This document shows positions 18,050 through 26,764 of a stretch of 64,000 nucleotides of DNA, piece by piece (the stretch's first letter is position 1; every line of letters begins with the position of its first letter). Source of the DNA: UBA12191 sp964422295 (GTDB lineage: Bacteria > Planctomycetota > UBA8108 > UBA1146); the NCBI GenBank assembly GCA_964422295.1, contig CAYRAM010000014.1, forward strand, positions 17,738 to 81,737, given 5' to 3'. The notes below the pieces were generated by a model that made no database searches, was not told the DNA's origin, and saw only the letters and a list, made by a program, of their open reading frames with translations. The position numbers were made by a program, and so were the translations under genes.

Positions 18050-18940
18050 CTATCGATCCGTTGATTCTTCAGCAGAACCGCCCTGAGGCTCTTCGACCGT
18101 TTCTTCCTCTTTCGGTTTGCTGCGCTCGACGAGCTTTTTGACCTGCTCGGGAAGAGTCAGCATCTCCGCATCGACCTCTGCGTCATGCTCGAGGGTGGTG
18201 AGGGTAACTTCCATATTCTGAACACCCTGCTTCATGCTCATCTTATGAGGGTATTGAATTCCATCGACCGCTTTGTATTCAGACATCCTTACCTGAATCG
18301 GAATCTGCCCCATCGGTGACTCTACAGTCATCGATACTTTTCGAACCAATCCATCGTCGTTGGCAACCCAGTACTTGTGGACTGCACCGTCATTGGTCTT
18401 CAAATCGTAAATGGTGCACGCAATTTCACCGATGGTTTCTTCCCCAGCCAACGTCGCGCTTTGATGATCTCTGGTGAGCCACAGGTTCGGCTGAAGCCGT
18501 GCAGAGCGAAGCAGCTGATCCTTCTCTTTGCCTGTCACCAGCCTTGGTCCATTGATGGGATCCAATGACCACGCAACATCGCCATTGATGCCTTGTTGAA
18601 AATTGCCATACCCAGTAATCACCATCGATTCGCGGTAGTTCCCCTGGCTATCAACGAAAAGTGTCAAATCCGCTTCAAGGCCAGCATCGGCGATCTTCAC
18701 CTTGGAAGACATCTTGCGGTTGGAGTACTTCTCCAGTGCTTCCTTGCCACCGACGGCTTTGATCGATTTTTCCTGCAGTTCAGCAAGCAGTGCTTTGCCA
18801 GCCTCATCCGATTTGGCCTCTTCGGCAACGGCGCCCTCTTTGGCTGCTTCTTCAGCTTCCTGGGCGATCGCTGGAGTGCAAACCCCACTCAAAAGAAGGA
18901 GGGCAAAAATCCATAGCCAACGGTTCTCTGATTTCATCAT
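18050..18940 (-). CDS. Exported LolA-like / outer-membrane lipoprotein-sorting-like protein
   Basis: 296 aa; ATG-ATG at 18940/18937 after AAAGGAAAC, either of which gives the same signal peptide (ENRWLWIFALLLLSGV...IAQ). An Ala/Glu-rich stretch (about 25-50) precedes a beta-rich domain (about 60-270) with KAVGGKEALEKY, MSSKVKIADAGLEADLTLFV and a closing QYPHKM...TLTTLEHDAEVD. This is the pattern of periplasmic LolA/LolB-like half-barrels often annotated as outer-membrane lipoprotein-sorting proteins. The C-terminus is Glu-rich and probably disordered. It follows the S41 protease gene by 67 bases on the same strand. Confidence 0.7.
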   Translation of the reverse strand: MMKSENRWLWIFALLLLSGVCTPAIAQEAEEAAKEGAVAEEAKSDEAGKALLAELQEKSIKAVGGKEALEKYSNRKMSSKVKIADAGLEADLTLFVDSQGNYRESMVITGYGNFQQGINGDVAWSLDPINGPRLVTGKEKDQLLRSARLQPNLWLTRDHQSATLAGEETIGEIACTIYDLKTNDGAVHKYWVANDDGLVRKVSMTVESPMGQIPIQVRMSEYKAVDGIQYPHKMSMKQGVQNMEVTLTTLEHDAEVDAEMLTLPEQVKKLVERSKPKEEETVEEPQGGSAEESTDR

Positions 18941-19007
18941 GTTTCCTTTTCCATTCGCCTGAATTTGGCGATAGCGGTCTTTCAACCGATGATACAGCTA
19001 AAGATCA

Positions 19008-20327
19008 TCACCGGATTTCCGACTTGGGTCCACCCGCTTTCCCAAGGATCCAGTAAGCGGCTCGGGTCAATGTGGGGTCTCCAAACTCTCGAATCTGTTC
19101 AGGATCAACCTCGATGACTTCATCCGGCTCGACCCCGACCCCTTCCATACGCTTCCCAGATTCGGAGACATAGTCTGCCATGGCGTATTGAAGAATATCA
19201 CCATTGGGCAACTTCACGAGGACAGAAGGTAATGCGGCACCTGCAGTCGTGCGCCCAAAGAGTCGAACACGCCCGATATCTCTCAACCCCTGAGCCATGA
19301 TTTCAGAAGTCGAGGCACTGCCCTCATCGATCAGCAATGCAACCGGCTTAACCCAACCATCGAGACGGGGATTCACCACGAAGTTCATCTCATTCGCTTT
19401 GGTCTTCATCGTCCCTAGTTCGAATCCTTGGTCCTCGATCAACCATCCCGCCAAACCACACGCCATCAGCCCGAGCCCACCGGGATTACCTCGAAGATCA
19501 AAGATGAGACCCTTGGCATCCTTGTGCTCCTGAATCGCATTCTCAAACCACGGCATTACGTGCATCGGACCCAGGAACATGTTCAGTCGCAAATAGAGAA
19601 TGTCTCCTTCAAGAATGCGTTTTTCCATCATGAGTGGTACTGGAGAAATGTTTCCAAAGCCCACTCTGGGATACTCATCGGATGGGGGTTGGAATGTCAA
19701 AGTGACGGTACGATCTTCCGTCGAGTTCCTCACCAAATAATCCCTCTCGGTGCCCGGTTCACCGGAACAGGCGGACTTGAGCGCCTGGATTGGCAGATAG
19801 CGACTCCCCGACTCGCTCCATTCCTGCAGCCGCGGAGCGAGTTCGCGCTCCCCCACTTTGAGGATTTCATCTCCGGGTTGAATTCCCACCGACTCGGCGG
19901 CGCCACCCTCTTCAAGCCTGACGACGATGGCACGCCCATCGGACACCCTGAGGATCATTCCCGCTTCTCCATCACTGGGACTGCCTGTCAACTCTTGACT
20001 GGCGGAATCGGGAATCAAACCGAAATGAGACATCTTCAGACTCGCGAGAAGTCTTCGCATCGCCGCACGCGCCTCACCAGCGCTTCTTGCTTCCTCGACC
20101 TGTTCCCGACACTCATCTTTGAGCTCTCCCCAGCACTCTTGCAGATAATCTGGATCCCAAAAGGACTCTTCGATCATCCGGGTCATCTCATCAAAAGAGT
20201 CGATGAACAAAACCTTTTGCTCACGGGATAGGAGTTCAGATCGGCCAGGAAGTCCTATGCAGCCCGCCAGGAATGAAACCGAAACCAACAGAAGCAGAAT
20301 TTGATGGAGTTGTGACAATCGAAACAT
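19008..20327 (-). CDS. S41-family (C-terminal processing-like) protease, lipoprotein
   Basis: 439 aa. The start at 20327 follows AAAGGTG and places a lipobox at VSFLAGC. A PDZ domain lies at about 125-215 (GMILRVSDGRAIVVRLEEGGAAESVGIQPGDEILKV). The S41 core follows, with FDLRGNPGG and the nucleophile region IDEGSASTSEIMAQGL. The catalytic Lys position of CtpA-type enzymes is replaced by a GRTTAGAALPS segment, closer to the tricorn-like S41 branch. It would cleave periplasmic substrates with exposed C-termini. Confidence 0.87.
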   Translation of the reverse strand: MFRLSQLHQILLLLVSVSFLAGCIGLPGRSELLSREQKVLFIDSFDEMTRMIEESFWDPDYLQECWGELKDECREQVEEARSAGEARAAMRRLLASLKMSHFGLIPDSASQELTGSPSDGEAGMILRVSDGRAIVVRLEEGGAAESVGIQPGDEILKVGERELAPRLQEWSESGSRYLPIQALKSACSGEPGTERDYLVRNSTEDRTVTLTFQPPSDEYPRVGFGNISPVPLMMEKRILEGDILYLRLNMFLGPMHVMPWFENAIQEHKDAKGLIFDLRGNPGGLGLMACGLAGWLIEDQGFELGTMKTKANEMNFVVNPRLDGWVKPVALLIDEGSASTSEIMAQGLRDIGRVRLFGRTTAGAALPSVLVKLPNGDILQYAMADYVSESGKRMEGVGVEPDEVIEVDPEQIREFGDPTLTRAAYWILGKAGGPKSEIR

Positions 20328-20427
20328 GGTCACCTTTCGGGAATCTCCAGACTGTAATTCTTGGTATGGTATCAGGAACTTCCCCTCTGGGGATCCTTTC
20401 AGCACATGAAACCAGGAAGCTCTCTGA

Positions 20428-21108
20428 ATGCCGCTGACCCCCGTAGAAGTCTGTATCGATCAGCCAGACCACATCCGCTTTCTATCGGCAGAGACATGCC
20501 AGCGAGTTGAGATGTGCTCAAACCTCAAAGCGGATGGGCTCACCCCTTTGCCCGAAGCGGTTGAGGAGATTCGTCTCCTCGGATTTGACGTGGTGGCAAT
20601 GGTACGCCCAAGACCCGGAGATTTTTGCTACTCCAAAGATGAATTTGAATCGATGAAGCAATCGACTTCAGATTTGTTGACTGCGGGTGCTCACGGAATT
20701 GTCCTGGGTCTCCTGGATCGATCCCAGCGGGTCCCTGTTTCTGAATTACGAGAATTAGTCGAATCTTGTTCCGGGCTTCCTGTCACTTTTCACCGAGCTT
20801 TTGACCACAGTGCCGATATGGAAGAGGACTTGGAAAGAATCATCGATGCGGGATGCCAACGCCTTTTGACCTCTGGCGGTGCGTCGACGGCGTGGCTGGG
20901 CAGGGACGAACTCGCACGATTGGTACAGCAAGCGGACTCAAGGCTGGAAATCATCGCAGGAGGAGGGGTCCGTCCGGGGCATGCCGCTGATTTGATCCGC
21001 GAAACCTCTGTTCCCTGGATTCACCTGTCAGCTCGCCATGAGAGCGCTGAGCCCGATCCAGAATTATTGGTACAACTGCAAGCGGAACTTGCTGCCATCG
21101 ATCGCTAA
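20428..21108 (+). CDS. cutC: CutC-family protein
   Basis: 226 aa, a TIM-barrel protein of the usual CutC length. Recognisable segments are the opening VEVCIDQ, a GLTPLPEAVEEI, MVRPRPGDFCYS, GAHGIVLGLL, VTFHRAFDHSAD, QRLLTSGGAST and AGGGVRPGHAADL. CutC has been tied to copper homeostasis, but its biochemical role remains unclear. AGGAAG lies 9 bases before the ATG. Confidence 0.94.
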   Translation: MPLTPVEVCIDQPDHIRFLSAETCQRVEMCSNLKADGLTPLPEAVEEIRLLGFDVVAMVRPRPGDFCYSKDEFESMKQSTSDLLTAGAHGIVLGLLDRSQRVPVSELRELVESCSGLPVTFHRAFDHSADMEEDLERIIDAGCQRLLTSGGASTAWLGRDELARLVQQADSRLEIIAGGGVRPGHAADLIRETSVPWIHLSARHESAEPDPELLVQLQAELAAIDR

Positions 21109-21162
21109 CGGCACTGCCTTCCCCGTGGTACCCTGCGTCTCGTCCCAGAAAGGTGAGGATCC

Positions 21163-22326
21163 TTGGAAAAGGTCCATCCCGACAACTTCAAATTCCACTT
21201 GGGTGGCTTCAGTCGCACTTCTTGGCAGGTCAGCTGGGAAGCCGGGAAGTTGTATTGGCGCAAGTTTGCTGCCGAATGGCAGGAGGTCGCCAGCGAAGAG
21301 ATCCAGCCCAGTGACGAAGAGTGGCTCGCCTTCTGGAATGCCCTCGATGAAAGCCGAATCTGGAGTTGGGACGAAGCCTACTACTCCCAAGCCTCGCGAG
21401 CGGGAGAAGACCTCCCCGATAATGCCTCCATCGAGGAACTTGCAGAGTTGAGCGACGACATTCTTTCATGGGGTGTGGAAATCCTGCTCAAGGATGGGCG
21501 TTACATCGACTCTTCCGGCTCCAATGCGGTTCCTGGCAGAACTGCAAAAGCTCGCTCTTCAAGAAATCGCAGAAGACGCGGTGGCAGGCCACAAAGAAAT
21601 CGAAAACCATCCGCAGAAGCAGAATCCGCCGCACCAGCCATCATGCTTGCCGATTCGAATGCAGGCATTCCCGAAGATACATTTGACCTCTTTCTCGGGG
21701 CCCTGAGGATACTGATTCGCGGCAAGGAATTCGGCGATGACGAGGTGATCCCACAAGCGGTCGAAACCGCTTTCCGGGGAAGGACTGAAAAGCGGCGTTC
21801 TCGAAAGTCTCCCATCGATCTGCTTGAAGCTGAGACTACTGAAAAGGCGAAACCGCGCAAAAAGCGACGGACCCTGCGCCGTCGGGATGGCAAGACTCCC
21901 AATCAGTCTGAAACAAAAACCACCCGAAAGAGATCCCGGAGAAGAAAAAAGCCCGCCAAGGATGGCACAGGAGAAGGCGCTGCTGGAGCAGAATCCAAAA
22001 GCGGCTCAATGGTGACCCGGAAGAAACGTCGCCGAAGGCGCCGCACGCCCAAGTCGTCGGGTGAAGCCAGCGCTACCGCAACCGCAGGAAAAGAACCTGC
22101 ACAGCGCGGAGAAAAAGCACGCGTTCGTGAATCGGGAAAACCGGGCAAGCGCAGCCGAAGCAAAAACTCCCGTGGGCCAACTCAGGAAACGGGATCATCA
22201 GGGTCCAATGCAAACTCAGGTGATGCACCTGCAAAAAAGAAACGCCGTCGCCGTCGCAGACGACGCAGTCGCGGGGACAATGATGGCGGGAATGCAGGAG
22301 GAGCAACCCCTGCTACGGGAGATTGA
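21163..22326 (+). CDS. Protein with conserved N-terminus and long Arg/Lys-rich disordered tail
   Basis: 387 aa from a TTG start at 21163 (AGGTGAGG upstream at about 21151-21158). Residues 1-125 read as a folded domain (FSRTSWQVSWEAGKLYWRKF; EEWLAFWNALDESRIWSWDEAY) that looks like a small beta-rich unit. Residues about 155-205 form another folded patch (DTFDLFLGALRILIRG). From about 205 onward the chain is mostly Lys/Arg/Ser/Gly-rich, with pure Arg runs up to eight residues (KKKRRRRRRRRSR). Such tails usually bind RNA or ribosomes. No catalytic motif is seen. Confidence 0.75.
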   Translation: MEKVHPDNFKFHLGGFSRTSWQVSWEAGKLYWRKFAAEWQEVASEEIQPSDEEWLAFWNALDESRIWSWDEAYYSQASRAGEDLPDNASIEELAELSDDILSWGVEILLKDGRYIDSSGSNAVPGRTAKARSSRNRRRRGGRPQRNRKPSAEAESAAPAIMLADSNAGIPEDTFDLFLGALRILIRGKEFGDDEVIPQAVETAFRGRTEKRRSRKSPIDLLEAETTEKAKPRKKRRTLRRRDGKTPNQSETKTTRKRSRRRKKPAKDGTGEGAAGAESKSGSMVTRKKRRRRRRTPKSSGEASATATAGKEPAQRGEKARVRESGKPGKRSRSKNSRGPTQETGSSGSNANSGDAPAKKKRRRRRRRRSRGDNDGGNAGGATPATGD

Positions 22327-22350
22327 TCAAGCTGTCGCCATCGGCCAAAT

Positions 22351-23463
22351 TCAGCGGCGCCCAAATCGGGCAGCAACCTGGATGATTCTTGCCTTGTTCA
22401 ACGGATCATTGGTCTCGATGGTCAGTTTGCCGCGCAATATCGGCTCAGCTCTGTATTCCTTCAAAGTCAAAAGTACTCGATAGTTTTTGCCAGGAACCAC
22501 TTCGGTGACTGTCACGATGATGACCCCCTCGGGCATCCCTTCCAGCGATGCCCCGATCACCTCCAGATCGAGATCGGGATCGATATTCAGCAACTGAACC
22601 ATTTTGGTCACGGTGCCGGGTGAATTTTCTTCCAATAGGCGATCCGTATCCCTGTTTCCAAATTGGAGAACCCTCTCTGGACTCACCTGAATCGATTCCA
22701 TGTGACGAATTTCGACGTATCTGCCAACCACCACGGAGCGCCCATCCCTGACTTCAATCATCAAATCCAGGGGATCTTTGACCACTCGTGCGGTTTTCGA
22801 TGGAGGGACCGTAACCTCGATGCGGTACTCACCATCTTTGGTGACCTCTTCAAAATCCGTGATTTCAAACTCACCATTGCGCGATCTGGCTCCAAGGATA
22901 TTGAAACCAAGATCGGTCGCCGCAAGCAGCCTGATTTGGGCCTTCTTTTCATTTCGATAGAGTCCCGTCACAAGGATTTTTTCAGGATCCGTACGAAACA
23001 GATTGGTAACTTTTGCCTTGAAGATAAATCGAATCTTCGATCGCTCCAGGTCATCGTTCTCCAGAGTGATCCCTTTGCGGGTATCCCCAGGCTTGATCTT
23101 TTTGCTGTCGATTTCAAATTTGACAGTCCCGACAGCCCCCGGAGCCAAAGTCCTCGGAAATGTGTTGATCTTGGTACAACTGCAACTGGCGATGGCTCTC
23201 CAGATGTTGAGGGGTGCAGTCCCATCATTTCTGACCTGGAATTCCCGTTCGATCACCTCGCCCTGCAGCAGTTCTCCGTAGTCCGCCTCTGAGCCCACGA
23301 TGGTAATCACCGGAACCGCATCCTCCTTCGGATCCTGATCTGCGTGTGCCAGCAGAGCGGGAAACAAAGCACAGAAGAGTAGCGGAACTCCCCAATATCG
23401 CCACCGTCCACAGTGGAGACATGAATCCACTATTCTTGCGAGTTGGGTTTCGATTCTGGACAT
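22351..23463 (-). CDS. DUF1573 exported protein
   Basis: 370 aa. The start at 23463 follows AAGGAAT. A signal-like hydrophobic stretch (GVPLLFCALFPALLAHA) is followed by an Ig-like DUF1573 domain at about 50-150: GELLQGEVIEREFQVRNDG, IASCSCTK and APGAVGTVKFEIDS. A second similar beta domain occupies about 250-370. DUF1573 proteins are exported and abundant in planctomycetes and Bacteroidetes; the role is unknown. It converges on the Arg/Lys-rich gene. Confidence 0.82.
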   Translation of the reverse strand: MSRIETQLARIVDSCLHCGRWRYWGVPLLFCALFPALLAHADQDPKEDAVPVITIVGSEADYGELLQGEVIEREFQVRNDGTAPLNIWRAIASCSCTKINTFPRTLAPGAVGTVKFEIDSKKIKPGDTRKGITLENDDLERSKIRFIFKAKVTNLFRTDPEKILVTGLYRNEKKAQIRLLAATDLGFNILGARSRNGEFEITDFEEVTKDGEYRIEVTVPPSKTARVVKDPLDLMIEVRDGRSVVVGRYVEIRHMESIQVSPERVLQFGNRDTDRLLEENSPGTVTKMVQLLNIDPDLDLEVIGASLEGMPEGVIIVTVTEVVPGKNYRVLLTLKEYRAEPILRGKLTIETNDPLNKARIIQVAARFGRR

Positions 23464-23541
23464 CCCGATTCCTTTGCATCCATCTCAGCAGGTAAACTGC
23501 TCCCGGGGAAATCATTCCCCACGGCATGAAGGTGAAGCCCA

Positions 23542-24990
23542 ATGATCTCCAACTTGCCCTCTACGTTCAACAGATCATCCCGAGGCAATACATCGGGGCC
23601 CCATCGAGCTTCTCTGTTGTCAATCCTGCTCACCTTACTGGTACCCATGCAGTCATTCGCCTCGGAATCGTTCCCTTTGGGGATTCTCGGGGCAAGGGGA
23701 AGCGTATCGGCCGATAGTTCGTGGATTCAGGTGGATGCCGTCGATGCTGAATCGCCAGCAAAGAAGGCCGGGCTGCTGCCGGGAGACAAAATCTTGGGAA
23801 TCGACGGCTCCACCTTTCCCAATCACAGCTCCAAAGTCGATTTTGGAGGAACCGGACCCCAAAGGAGCCTGGGTGAGGCCCTCGATTCGAAGGCAGCCCG
23901 GAAGAAGGGGAAGGAGAGGACCCTCACACTGCAGATCAGTAGGATTTCCGGTGAAGAAGCGGACGAGGAGAGCCTGAGTCTGACGATCCAACTTCCATTC
24001 CGCCCCTCGATCAGGGAGCAGGAGGGTATCGATCAACTCTGCCAGCGAGCCCGCGACCAACTTCTCAAATCCTTGAAACCGGCTGGATATTGGGACTCGC
24101 CGGTGGGCCTGACCGGCGATCGCGTGCTGACCGCATGGGCATGCCTTGCATTGATGTCGATGGACTCCTCTTCAGAGAACGAATCCATCCATAAAATCCT
24201 GAAATGGCTGCAAGGACCGGCGAATCGATCATGGATCCCTGAAGACCCGCTTCAAAAGGGACCCGACAACCTCGGCAATTGGGCCCTCACAGCAACTGCA
24301 GTGGCTCTCTCAGAAGCCCAGATACGAAGACCGGATGAGGAGAGAGGGGAGGTCATTCAAACCATCTGCGATGCACTGGTTGCCAGGATGGATGAAGAAG
24401 GGCTATTCGGGCACGACGTCAGCACCGGCTACAAAGGCAAAGGCTTCAATGTCATCAATACCCTTTCCCATTTGGCGTGGTCCATCTCAGAAATTGCCGG
24501 AACAACAATCCCCGAGGAGTCGTGGCTGTTGAGTCTTGGGCAAATCCGAAAGTCGATCGATCCAAACGGAGGCATTCGCTATTGGACGATGAAAAACACC
24601 GGTACTTCTGACGCATCACTAAGAACCTCTTCTATGGCCCTTGCGCTGAATTTGCGAAAGGTTGAAGAGAAGATTGAGCACAATATGTGCAACTACCTCG
24701 ATCGCTACAACTCACGTACCAGAGAGGCCCACGCCGTTGGATCGATGGGGATGTTTCTCGCTCCCGCAGCCCTTTGGCGGCATGACAGGGAGGCTTATCA
24801 ACGATTTCTGTCAGAGTGGCGTTGGTACCTGACCCTGATGCAAAATCATGAAGGTAAGATTCTATACATCGGTGGCAAAAGAAATAACGGTGGCGACAGT
24901 TATCTCGGAAAGAATCGCATCGCATGCACCATTGCCCTGTTAATTTTGAATCCACCCCGACAACACCTGAGGCTGTATCGCTCTGAGTGA
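23542..24990 (+). CDS. PDZ plus alpha/alpha-toroid exported protein (DUF6288-like)
   Basis: 482 aa; the start at 23542 follows GAAGGTGAAG. After a signal segment (LLSILLTLLVPMQSFA), residues about 50-155 form a PDZ domain (VDAVDAESPAKKAGLLPGDKILGIDG). Residues about 165-470 are helical repeats in the style of terpene-cyclase/prenyltransferase toroids (YWDSPVGLTGDRVLTAWACLALM; LGNWALTATAVALSEAQ; REAHAVGSMGMFLAPAALW). No DxDD or QW catalytic signature is visible, so an enzyme role is doubtful. DUF6288-type relatives are named from memory of this domain pair. Confidence 0.75.
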   Translation: MISNLPSTFNRSSRGNTSGPHRASLLSILLTLLVPMQSFASESFPLGILGARGSVSADSSWIQVDAVDAESPAKKAGLLPGDKILGIDGSTFPNHSSKVDFGGTGPQRSLGEALDSKAARKKGKERTLTLQISRISGEEADEESLSLTIQLPFRPSIREQEGIDQLCQRARDQLLKSLKPAGYWDSPVGLTGDRVLTAWACLALMSMDSSSENESIHKILKWLQGPANRSWIPEDPLQKGPDNLGNWALTATAVALSEAQIRRPDEERGEVIQTICDALVARMDEEGLFGHDVSTGYKGKGFNVINTLSHLAWSISEIAGTTIPEESWLLSLGQIRKSIDPNGGIRYWTMKNTGTSDASLRTSSMALALNLRKVEEKIEHNMCNYLDRYNSRTREAHAVGSMGMFLAPAALWRHDREAYQRFLSEWRWYLTLMQNHEGKILYIGGKRNNGGDSYLGKNRIACTIALLILNPPRQHLRLYRSE

Positions 24991-25095
24991 GCCTATTTTC
25001 GTCATCTCGTTGAATCTCCCACCATTGGGGTCGATGAACCCGAGAGAGATGAACACAAGAGAGATGAACCCCATCGGAATCCAACCCATTTCCGC

Positions 25096-25101
25096 TATAA
25101 T
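25096..25101 (+). promoter_or_regulatory. Possible -10 box of a leaderless transcript
   Basis: A perfect TATAAT lies only 6 bases before the ATG at 25108. A start site 6-8 bases downstream would coincide with the start codon, giving a leaderless mRNA. There is no Shine-Dalgarno-like sequence in the gap, which fits. No clear -35 box is seen. Confidence 0.35.
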
Positions 25102-25107
25102 GAAGTT

Positions 25108-25854
25108 ATGAATCGAATCTGTTTAAATATTCCCCTGGCGCTCTTGTTGAGCATTGCAGTGATGGATCGGGCCTCTGCCCAAACCCCCATCTATATTGAA
25201 CCAGGCCCTGTCACTTGGGATTCAACAACCAATCAGGGCACATTCCCGGTCTATTTCACGAGCACGGAAGCGATCGCCGGATTTCAATTCGATGTCGTCT
25301 TTGATTCACCCACAGGAATCTTGTCGGGGGCCGGAGGCGGACTTGCAGGTACCTATGGCTATGACATCGGAACAGGGGCCACCACCGTTCTCGGATTCTC
25401 CATCACCTTGACGGAAATCCCCCCTGCGAACACCCCTGAAAGCCTCGTTGATATCTTCATCACCACCACCAGCGGAGATCCTGATTACGGCACCATTTGC
25501 CTTGAAAATCCTGTCTTCGCAGATGTTGCTGCAAACAGTTTGCCTGTCACTATCGGTCCATGCTGGCCGAGTTCAGTGCTGTTGCGACGAGGGGATTGCA
25601 ATGTGGATGGGTCCTTCAATGTCGCCGACGTTGTCTTTTTGCTGGCCCAGTTGTTTACTGGCGGTCCATCCGGGAGTTGTCAGGATGCTTGCGATTCCAA
25701 TGATGACGGCGGTACGAACATCGGGGATGCCATTTATGCACTGGCAGCACTCTTCACATCGGGGACGCCTCCTGCAGATCCCGGTCCGCAGAACTGCGGA
25801 CCAGATCCGACCACCGATGCCTTGGATTGTGTGTCCTACTCCCTCTGCCCGTAA
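25108..25854 (+). CDS. Exported cohesin-like protein with dockerin repeats
   Basis: 248 aa. A signal peptide (MNRICLNIPLALLLSIAVMD...ASA) is followed by a cohesin-like beta-sandwich at about 25-150 (FPVYFTSTEAIAGFQFDVVFD). Two dockerin-type loops follow at about 160-220 (GDCNVDGSFNVADVVFLL; DSNDDGGTNIGDAIYAL), then the tail CGPDPTTDALDC. It has the same layout as the 6686-7567 gene. Probably secreted or surface-attached; partners unknown. Confidence 0.83.
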   Translation: MNRICLNIPLALLLSIAVMDRASAQTPIYIEPGPVTWDSTTNQGTFPVYFTSTEAIAGFQFDVVFDSPTGILSGAGGGLAGTYGYDIGTGATTVLGFSITLTEIPPANTPESLVDIFITTTSGDPDYGTICLENPVFADVAANSLPVTIGPCWPSSVLLRRGDCNVDGSFNVADVVFLLAQLFTGGPSGSCQDACDSNDDGGTNIGDAIYALAALFTSGTPPADPGPQNCGPDPTTDALDCVSYSLCP

Positions 25855-25863
25855 ATCGTCGTT

Positions 25864-26763
25864 TCACTCCGGGCGAGGATTCGCTTCGTAAGCTTCCTGC
25901 ATCCCTGGAGCCCATTCAAACTTGGGTAAAGTCTTGCCCTGAAGAGTGAATAGATGATCCCTCTTCTCACGATCTCGGGGATGAACGTAACGCCAATCTC
26001 CATCGCCAAAAACTTCTGCACAGAGAGCCGCCACCGCAGGGTCATATTCCTTGAGTTCTGCCCGCGTATTCACGTGATTGTGCTGGGGGTCATTTTCCCG
26101 ATTGGTCCCGAACCAACTCTGCACCGCTTCAGCCCAGTACTCCATGCGGTTGGTGGCGGCGTATACTCCGTCCCAGAGTCCCTGATCCATCGCATCACCA
26201 TACGCCTGATCAAGACGAGTATCGAAAGTGGGATCCACCGTGACCAAACCCATCTCGTGGATGGCATGGGCAAACTCGTGGATCAGGATGTTTTCGGTGG
26301 CGTAAGGATCCCCTTCAAACCCAAGAAGATTCTCTTCACCACAGGAAACGCAGGGGCGCCACTTTGTTGCACCCAAACCACGGGCCCTCCTGTCCCAATA
26401 TTCCGGAGGAAGAAGGTCAGAGTGTTCCGGAACATCGGTGGTCCACTCGTCGTATGCCATCACCGTAAAACGGGTTTTTGCGGTGCCCATCGCTTCAAGG
26501 ATCTCGGGCCGATGGCCGATCATCTTCATGATGAGAAAGTGTGCTTCCATCAGTGCTTCCGGAAACACCTTGCTGCTCGCCACCACCGGGACGCCGCCGG
26601 CATCGCAGTGCTGTTGATAGAATTCCACCATTTCAAATTGTTCACGCACCTGATTTGGAACAGGACCCACAGGGGGACTAACCGTTGCAGAATCCATCTG
26701 CACACTCGTACACCCCAAACAAATCATCAGTGCAGCCAGCCCACTCCAATAATTGAACTTCAT
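25864..26763 (-). CDS. Putative zinc metalloprotease lipoprotein
   Basis: 299 aa. The start at 26763 (MKFNYWSGLAALMICLGC) gives a lipobox and follows GAGGAGTGAG. The sequence ILIHEFAHAIHEMGL at about 160-175 is a full HExxH zinc motif, and a downstream NRMEYWAEAVQSWFG offers a Glu (YWAE) as third ligand, the gluzincin pattern. A CVSCGEEN pair lies just before it. Substrate unknown. The start lies 1 base after the rmuC stop, so the two are in one operon. Confidence 0.8.
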   Translation of the reverse strand: MKFNYWSGLAALMICLGCTSVQMDSATVSPPVGPVPNQVREQFEMVEFYQQHCDAGGVPVVASSKVFPEALMEAHFLIMKMIGHRPEILEAMGTAKTRFTVMAYDEWTTDVPEHSDLLPPEYWDRRARGLGATKWRPCVSCGEENLLGFEGDPYATENILIHEFAHAIHEMGLVTVDPTFDTRLDQAYGDAMDQGLWDGVYAATNRMEYWAEAVQSWFGTNRENDPQHNHVNTRAELKEYDPAVAALCAEVFGDGDWRYVHPRDREKRDHLFTLQGKTLPKFEWAPGMQEAYEANPRPE

Positions 26764-26764
26764 C

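Noticed and set aside
25030..25072. Repeated GAGAGATGAAC units upstream of the 25108 gene
   Set aside because: Two or three imperfect short copies; too little to call a regulatory or mobile repeat.
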